The position numbers were made by a program, and so were the translations under genes. The notes under the pieces were generated by a model. It saw nothing but the letters and a program-made list of their open reading frames with translations, did no database searches and was not told the origin of the DNA. Positions 62,107 through 64,000 of a stretch of 64,000 nt of DNA are shown here, piece by piece (position 1 is the stretch's first letter; each line of letters starts with the position of its first letter). The stretch is from Pseudonocardia halophobica (GTDB lineage Bacteria > Actinomycetota > Actinomycetes > Mycobacteriales > Pseudonocardiaceae): assembly GCF_027922425.1 (NCBI RefSeq), contig NZ_BSFQ01000005.1, positions 124,001 through 188,000 of the forward strand, written 5' to 3'.

Positions 62107-62118
62107 TGTCGACACTAG
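62107..62118. promoter_or_regulatory. TGTCGACACTAG, predicted GntR operator (autoregulation)
   Basis: Identical to the 12-mer at 55098-55109. Lies 24 bp before the GntR start codon, between GntR and the MHS transporter operon. Confidence 0.6.
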
Positions 62119-62141
62119 AGGTTCGACCGGAGGTGATCGTC

Positions 62142-62891
62142 ATGGGCGCTAGCATCACGGCCGTGGGCGAGGACGCGAGGGGCGCGACGGCGCCGGACCC
62201 GACGGCGATGCTCGCCACCCTGCTCGGGCTCGCCGAGCCGGACTCCCTGGTCAGCAGGCTGACCCTGCAGCTGGCGCGGGACATCATCGAGGGTCGGGTG
62301 GAGCCCGGCGAGACCGTGAACTCCCTGGAGCTGTCGAAGCGGTTCGACACCTCCCGCACGCCCGTGCGGGAGGCGTTGTTCGCTCTCGAGCGGGAGGGGC
62401 TGCTCGAGATCCAGGCGCGGCGCCGCCCGCGCGTGGTCGCCCGGTCCGCCCGACAGGTCGCGGAGATCTACGGGCTGCGAGCGGAGCTTCACGCCCTGCT
62501 GGCGCAGGCGGTGGCCGCGCGCATCGACCCGGCGGGCCTCGACCAGATCCGCGGGGACCTCGCTGCGCTGCGCGCGGCGGTGGAGTCCGCGGACGTCGAC
62601 GCGTACTTCTGGCGCAACGTCGCCTTCCACAACCGTGTCGCGGTGCTGGCGGACAACTCGACGACCAAGCGCATGCTCGACAGCCTCGGCCTGCAGGTGC
62701 TGCGCCTGCGACACCTCACCATGTCACTGCCGGGCCGGATGCAGGTCGGCCTGCACGACCACGAGCGGCTCGTCCTGGCATTCGAGCAGGGCGACGTCGG
62801 GCTCGCGGGGGCCCTGAGCCGCTCGTTGGTGCTCAACGCGCTGCGCACCCTGCAGGCACTGCCCGCCAAGGACTTCGCGAGCGGCTACTGA
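62142..62891 (+). CDS. GntR-family regulator, FCD (FadR) subfamily
   Basis: Regulator of 249 residues. The winged helix-turn-helix spans about residues 35-100 (LARDIIEGRVEPGETVNSLE, SKRFDTSRTPVREALFALER). An FCD ligand-binding domain follows with metal-type His residues in RNVAFHNRV and HDHERLVLAF. ATG 62142 lies 8 bp after GGAGG; a GTG at 62133 overlaps that site and is less likely. It probably represses the divergent transporter/lactonase operon and, by shared sites, the E1-E2 operon. Confidence 0.92.
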   Translation: MGASITAVGEDARGATAPDPTAMLATLLGLAEPDSLVSRLTLQLARDIIEGRVEPGETVNSLELSKRFDTSRTPVREALFALEREGLLEIQARRRPRVVARSARQVAEIYGLRAELHALLAQAVAARIDPAGLDQIRGDLAALRAAVESADVDAYFWRNVAFHNRVAVLADNSTTKRMLDSLGLQVLRLRHLTMSLPGRMQVGLHDHERLVLAFEQGDVGLAGALSRSLVLNALRTLQALPAKDFASGY

Positions 62892-62915
62892 CCCGTGCCC
62901 GGGTTAGGGTCGGGC

Positions 62916-63845
62916 GTGGAACTGGCGCAGCTGAGGGTGTTCCTCGTCGTGGCCGACGAGCTGCACTTCAGCCGGGCCGCGCAGCGGCTGCACACCGCCC
63001 AGCCCCCGGTGAGCCGGACGATCTCCCAGCTGGAGCGTGCGATCGGCACCCCGCTGTTCGAGCGCACCACCCGCAGCGTGCGGCTGACCCCCGCGGGCCG
63101 CGCTCTGCTGCCCGTGGCCCGGGACATCGTGCGGCGCGCGGACCAGGCAGGGGCGATCGCACTCTCCGCGGTCGCGGGAGACGTCGGCACCGTGGCGATC
63201 GCGTTCGCCGGGGCGTCCACACACTCGCTCGTGGGCGCGCTGACGCGAGAGCTCCGGCGCCGGCACCCGGGTATCGTGCCGACCCTGCTCAGCCAGAACT
63301 TCGCCCTGCCCGCCATCGACCTGCTGCTGCGCCACGAGGCGGACATCGTGCTGGCCCGGTGGGAGGGCGCGGTCACGGGCGTGGAGTCGCGTGTGGTGCA
63401 GACCGAGGACCTCGTGCTGGCGGTGTCGGTCGACGACCCGTTGGCCGCGTCGGACTCGGTCGGCTTCGACGTCCTGGCGGGCCGGGCCTTCGTCACGTTG
63501 GAGCCGCAGGACGGCTCGGTCCTGCACGACCGGCTGTACCGGCTCTGCCGGGCGTCCGGCTTCGCCCCGCACACGGTGCAGACCGCGCCCGACACCTGGA
63601 CCGCGCTGGCCCTCGTCGCGGCCGGCATCGGCTGCATGCTCACCGTGAGCTCGGTGCGGGACAACGTCACGGACCCCCACGTCCGGTTCCTCCCCGTCCG
63701 CGACCGCGCAGAGCCCATCCACCTGCGGATGGCGTGGCTGCCCGACAGCCCCAACCCGGCGCTGTCCCGCGTGCTCGACGTGGCCGACGCGGCCTGGCCA
63801 CGGACCATTGATGACCAGAGAGGTATCAGTAAGGCCGATAATTGA
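62916..63845 (+). CDS. LysR-family transcriptional regulator
   Basis: Regulator of 309 residues. N-terminal helix-turn-helix (ELAQLRVFLVVADELHFSRA, AAQRLHTAQPPVSRTISQLE) and a C-terminal periplasmic-binding-like effector domain (VAIAFAGAS, LALVAAGIGCMLT). The GTG at 62916 matches the usual LysR start (ME-LxxL); a GTG at 62895 would add seven residues. It begins 24 bp after the GntR stop. It may control genes to the right of the window, since AT-rich dyad DNA follows its end. Confidence 0.9.
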   Translation: MELAQLRVFLVVADELHFSRAAQRLHTAQPPVSRTISQLERAIGTPLFERTTRSVRLTPAGRALLPVARDIVRRADQAGAIALSAVAGDVGTVAIAFAGASTHSLVGALTRELRRRHPGIVPTLLSQNFALPAIDLLLRHEADIVLARWEGAVTGVESRVVQTEDLVLAVSVDDPLAASDSVGFDVLAGRAFVTLEPQDGSVLHDRLYRLCRASGFAPHTVQTAPDTWTALALVAAGIGCMLTVSSVRDNVTDPHVRFLPVRDRAEPIHLRMAWLPDSPNPALSRVLDVADAAWPRTIDDQRGISKADN

Positions 63846-63847
63846 TA
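63824..63847. promoter_or_regulatory. Dyad TATCA-N14-TGATA at the end of the LysR gene
   Basis: TATCA (63824-63828) and TGATA (63843-63847) flank 14 bases in an AT-rich patch overlapping the LysR stop. Could be a LysR binding site for genes to the right. Confidence 0.3.
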
Positions 63848-63922
63848 TTTCCCTGCCATAGGTCCGCCGGGTGAGGATCGGTCCCACGTTCACGGTCGAG
63901 CGAACCCGAGGAGCTGCCCACG

Positions 63923-64000
63923 ATGTCATCGCCCGCTCGTTGCGCGCCGTTCGGCGCGGTCTCCGTCCCGCCCGGGGGTTGTGAGGTGGCTCGTGCGCCG
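63923..64000 (+). CDS. Possible start of a gene cut by the window edge
   Basis: ATG 63923 lies 9 bp after GAGGAG, and the frame is open to the end (26 codons: MSSPARCAPFG...). A GTG at 63981 in another frame (MRWLVR) is an alternative start. Too short to identify. Confidence 0.3.
   Translation, partial: MSSPARCAPFGAVSVPPGGCEVARAP

Noticed and set aside
1..64000. Insertion sequences, integrases, tRNA or attachment sites
   Set aside because: None recognised despite the gene debris; rearrangement may have occurred by recombination between paralogues.

Overview
High-GC actinobacterial DNA from a metabolically versatile soil-type organism, most likely near Pseudonocardiales (inference). The signs are frequent GTG starts, F420-type luciferase-like oxidoreductases, a mycofactocin-type alcohol dehydrogenase and SDR, and dense families of SDRs, acyl-CoA enzymes and MFS transporters. 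No rRNA, tRNA, CRISPR array, phage gene or insertion sequence was recognised. The whole window reads as an accessory catabolic region that has been built up by duplication and partly decayed.

Layout. 0-11.3 kb (+): the 3' end of a peptide/nickel-type solute-binding protein, its two permeases and two ATPases, an aldehyde dehydrogenase, a SnoaL-like protein, a second complete binding protein, a luciferase-like oxidoreductase and an acyl-CoA synthetase. 11.5-14.5 kb: proton-translocating transhydrogenase pntA-pntB, then a hypothetical protein. 15.2-17.2 kb: a second aldehyde dehydrogenase, followed by a scar made of an enoyl-CoA hydratase tail and a beheaded Rrf2 regulator. 17.4-21.3 kb (+): NDMA/mycofactocin-type alcohol dehydrogenase, Baeyer-Villiger monooxygenase and cyclase-family hydrolase, a plausible cyclic ketone to lactone to hydroxy acid route. 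21.4-27.2 kb: two MFS exporters, a metallo-beta-lactamase-fold hydrolase, a decayed third binding protein and a second luciferase-like oxidoreductase. 27.2-32 kb (-): MHS transporter, thiolase-like aldolase candidate, DUF35 partner and D-aminoacylase-type amidohydrolase in one overlapping operon. 32.3-36.9 kb (+): a frameshifted bicupin, two class III CoA-transferases and an amidohydrolase-2 enzyme. 36.9-39.2 kb: HutC-type GntR regulator diverging from a VOC protein and an SDR that lacks its catalytic Tyr and Lys.

39.3-48.6 kb is a patchwork: a third MFS protein (paralogue of the one at 22.8 kb), SDRs, a CtaG-like membrane protein, an acyl-CoA synthetase and remnants of an alpha/beta hydrolase and a zinc alcohol dehydrogenase. 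48.9-55.0 kb (-) is a six-gene operon: fused E1 and E2 of a 2-oxoacid dehydrogenase, SDR, carboxymuconolactone-decarboxylase-like protein, VOC protein and SDR. 55.2-63.8 kb: MmgE/PrpD protein, aldehyde dehydrogenase, PucR regulator, MHS transporter plus phosphotriesterase-like lactonase, FCD-type GntR and LysR regulators.

Two regulatory signatures tie the window together. A 14-bp dyad close to AAGAG-N4-CTCTT recurs in front of several transporter and acyl-CoA genes. The 12-mer TGTCGACACTAG occurs both between the E1 operon and the PrpD gene and in front of the GntR gene, with a third, shorter copy nearby, suggesting a GntR-controlled regulon covering 49-62 kb.
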